NCBI GenBank assembly: GCA_022729615.1
Contig: DZAQ01000055.1
Coordinates: forward strand, 2,079 to 8,315
DNA: 6,237 bases
Direction of reading: 5' to 3'
Origin: Sulfurovum sp.
GTDB taxonomy: Bacteria; Campylobacterota; Campylobacteria; Campylobacterales; Sulfurovaceae
The stretch's first letter is position 1, and the number at the start of each line of letters is the position of its first letter. The position numbers were made by a program, and so were the translations under genes. Shown here piece by piece: positions 5,633 through 6,237 of this stretch. The notes beneath the pieces are model-generated. The model was not told the origin of the DNA. It did not search any database and was given only the letters and a program-made list of their open reading frames with translations.

Positions 5633-6237
5633 AAAGCGGCGGATGTGATGATGATCTCACCTATTGTGCCGGTGATCGTATTGGAGCGGGTCGAGGATGC
5701 ATTGCCGCTTGCCGAAGCGCTTTTGGAGGGAGGGATCGCCGTGATGGAGATCACACTGCGCTCAAGCGCTGCGCTGCCATCTATCGAGATGATCGCCAAA
5801 ACGCTTCCGCAAATGCATGTGGGCGCCGGTACGGTAGTCAATCGCGAGGGATTTATAAGGGCAGTGGACGCAGGTTCGCAGTTTGTTTTTAGTCCAGGGA
5901 TCTCTCTCGAGCTTATGGAGACCTCCAGAGATTTGGGCAAGGCGCTTATCCCGGGTGTAGCGACTGCTTCTGAGGTGATGCTGGCGCAAAATAACGGATT
6001 TGAACATTGCAAACTCTTTCCTGCCACGGCAGCAGGAGGCGTGGAGGCGCTCAAGGCATTTGGCGGTCCCTTCGCCTCGATGCGCTTTTGTCCGACAGGG
6101 GGCGTCAAACTGAGTAATCTCAATGAATTTTTGGCATTGGAGAATGTGCTCTGTGTCGGCGGAAGCTGGATTGTGCCGATACAGGCGATGCGGGAGAAGA
6201 ATTTTGGGTTGATAACCAAACTTACGAAAGAGGCGCT
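5627..6237 (+). CDS. eda: KDPG/KHG aldolase (2-dehydro-3-deoxy-phosphogluconate aldolase), 3' end cut
   Basis: This class I aldolase splits KDPG into pyruvate and glyceraldehyde-3-phosphate, completing the ED route. Many members also cleave 2-keto-4-hydroxyglutarate. The frame is open from the ATG to the window edge with no stop: 203 codons against about 213 residues for E. coli Eda, so only a few residues are missing. Seen: PIVPVIVLE (12-20); the family signature GIAVMEITLR (36-45) with E41 and R45; GAGTVVN (66-72) with T69; FSPGIS (88-93); and HCKLFPA (127-133), where K129 is the Schiff-base lysine; then FCPTGGV (154-160). These residues line up with E45, R49, T73 and K133 of E. coli Eda with a constant shift of four, so the enzyme should be active. 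It shares ATGA with edd, placing it as the fourth gene of the coupled operon. Confidence 0.95.
   Translation, partial: MMKAADVMMISPIVPVIVLERVEDALPLAEALLEGGIAVMEITLRSSAALPSIEMIAKTLPQMHVGAGTVVNREGFIRAVDAGSQFVFSPGISLELMETSRDLGKALIPGVATASEVMLAQNNGFEHCKLFPATAAGGVEALKAFGGPFASMRFCPTGGVKLSNLNEFLALENVLCVGGSWIVPIQAMREKNFGLITKLTKEA

Noticed and set aside
5596..6219. A 207-codon open frame antisense to the end of edd and eda
   Set aside because: The + strand here encodes a clear KDPG aldolase with all catalytic residues. The antisense frame is Ser/Ile/Ala-rich without a recognisable motif.
1..6237. CRISPR arrays, tRNA or rRNA genes, insertion sequences, riboswitches
   Set aside because: None was seen: no regularly spaced repeats, no cloverleaf-like segment in the short spacers, no transposase motif or terminal inverted repeats, and the leaders of trpB and zwf are too short for a riboswitch.

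Overview
The window holds a compact, complete upper Entner-Doudoroff (ED) gene cluster, zwf-pgl-edd-eda, on the + strand. It is divergent from a tryptophan synthase beta gene (trpB) on the - strand. Between them lies a short remnant of an EamA/DMT-type membrane transporter gene. GC is roughly 50% in the metabolic genes, about 41% in the remnant (97 of 237 bases), and lower still in the spacer upstream of zwf. The protein style, the AT-rich spacers and the promoters dominated by their -10 box suggest a Campylobacterota (epsilonproteobacterial) genome, perhaps near Sulfuricurvum or Sulfurimonas. This placement is an impression from reading the sequence, not from a search.

Layout. 3-1241 (-): trpB, complete, ending at the window edge. 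1242-1304: short spacer with a good TATAAT-type promoter for trpB and an imperfect inverted repeat reaching into the remnant. 1305-1541 (-): remnant matching only the last quarter or so of an EamA permease. 1542-1646: AT-rich spacer with candidate promoters for the ED operon. 1647-3113 (+): zwf, with a TTG start behind AAGGA. 3103-3804 (+): pgl. 3801-5630 (+): edd. 5627-6237 (+): eda, cut by the window end a few residues before its expected C-terminus. There is no gene-free stretch longer than 300 bases.

How the genes work together. Zwf oxidises glucose-6-phosphate to 6-phosphogluconolactone, making reduced nicotinamide cofactor. Pgl hydrolyses the lactone to 6-phosphogluconate, Edd dehydrates that to 2-keto-3-deoxy-6-phosphogluconate (KDPG), and Eda splits KDPG into pyruvate and glyceraldehyde-3-phosphate. 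All three junctions overlap (11 nt, then ATGA, then ATGA), which indicates one translationally coupled transcript with genes in pathway order. No gnd, pgi, glk or sugar transporter is visible in the window.

The most interesting point is the junction. A decayed permease tail sits exactly between an amino-acid biosynthesis gene and a self-contained sugar-catabolism operon. This fits the operon having been inserted or rearranged into this locus. I found no evidence of a wholly new biological system here.
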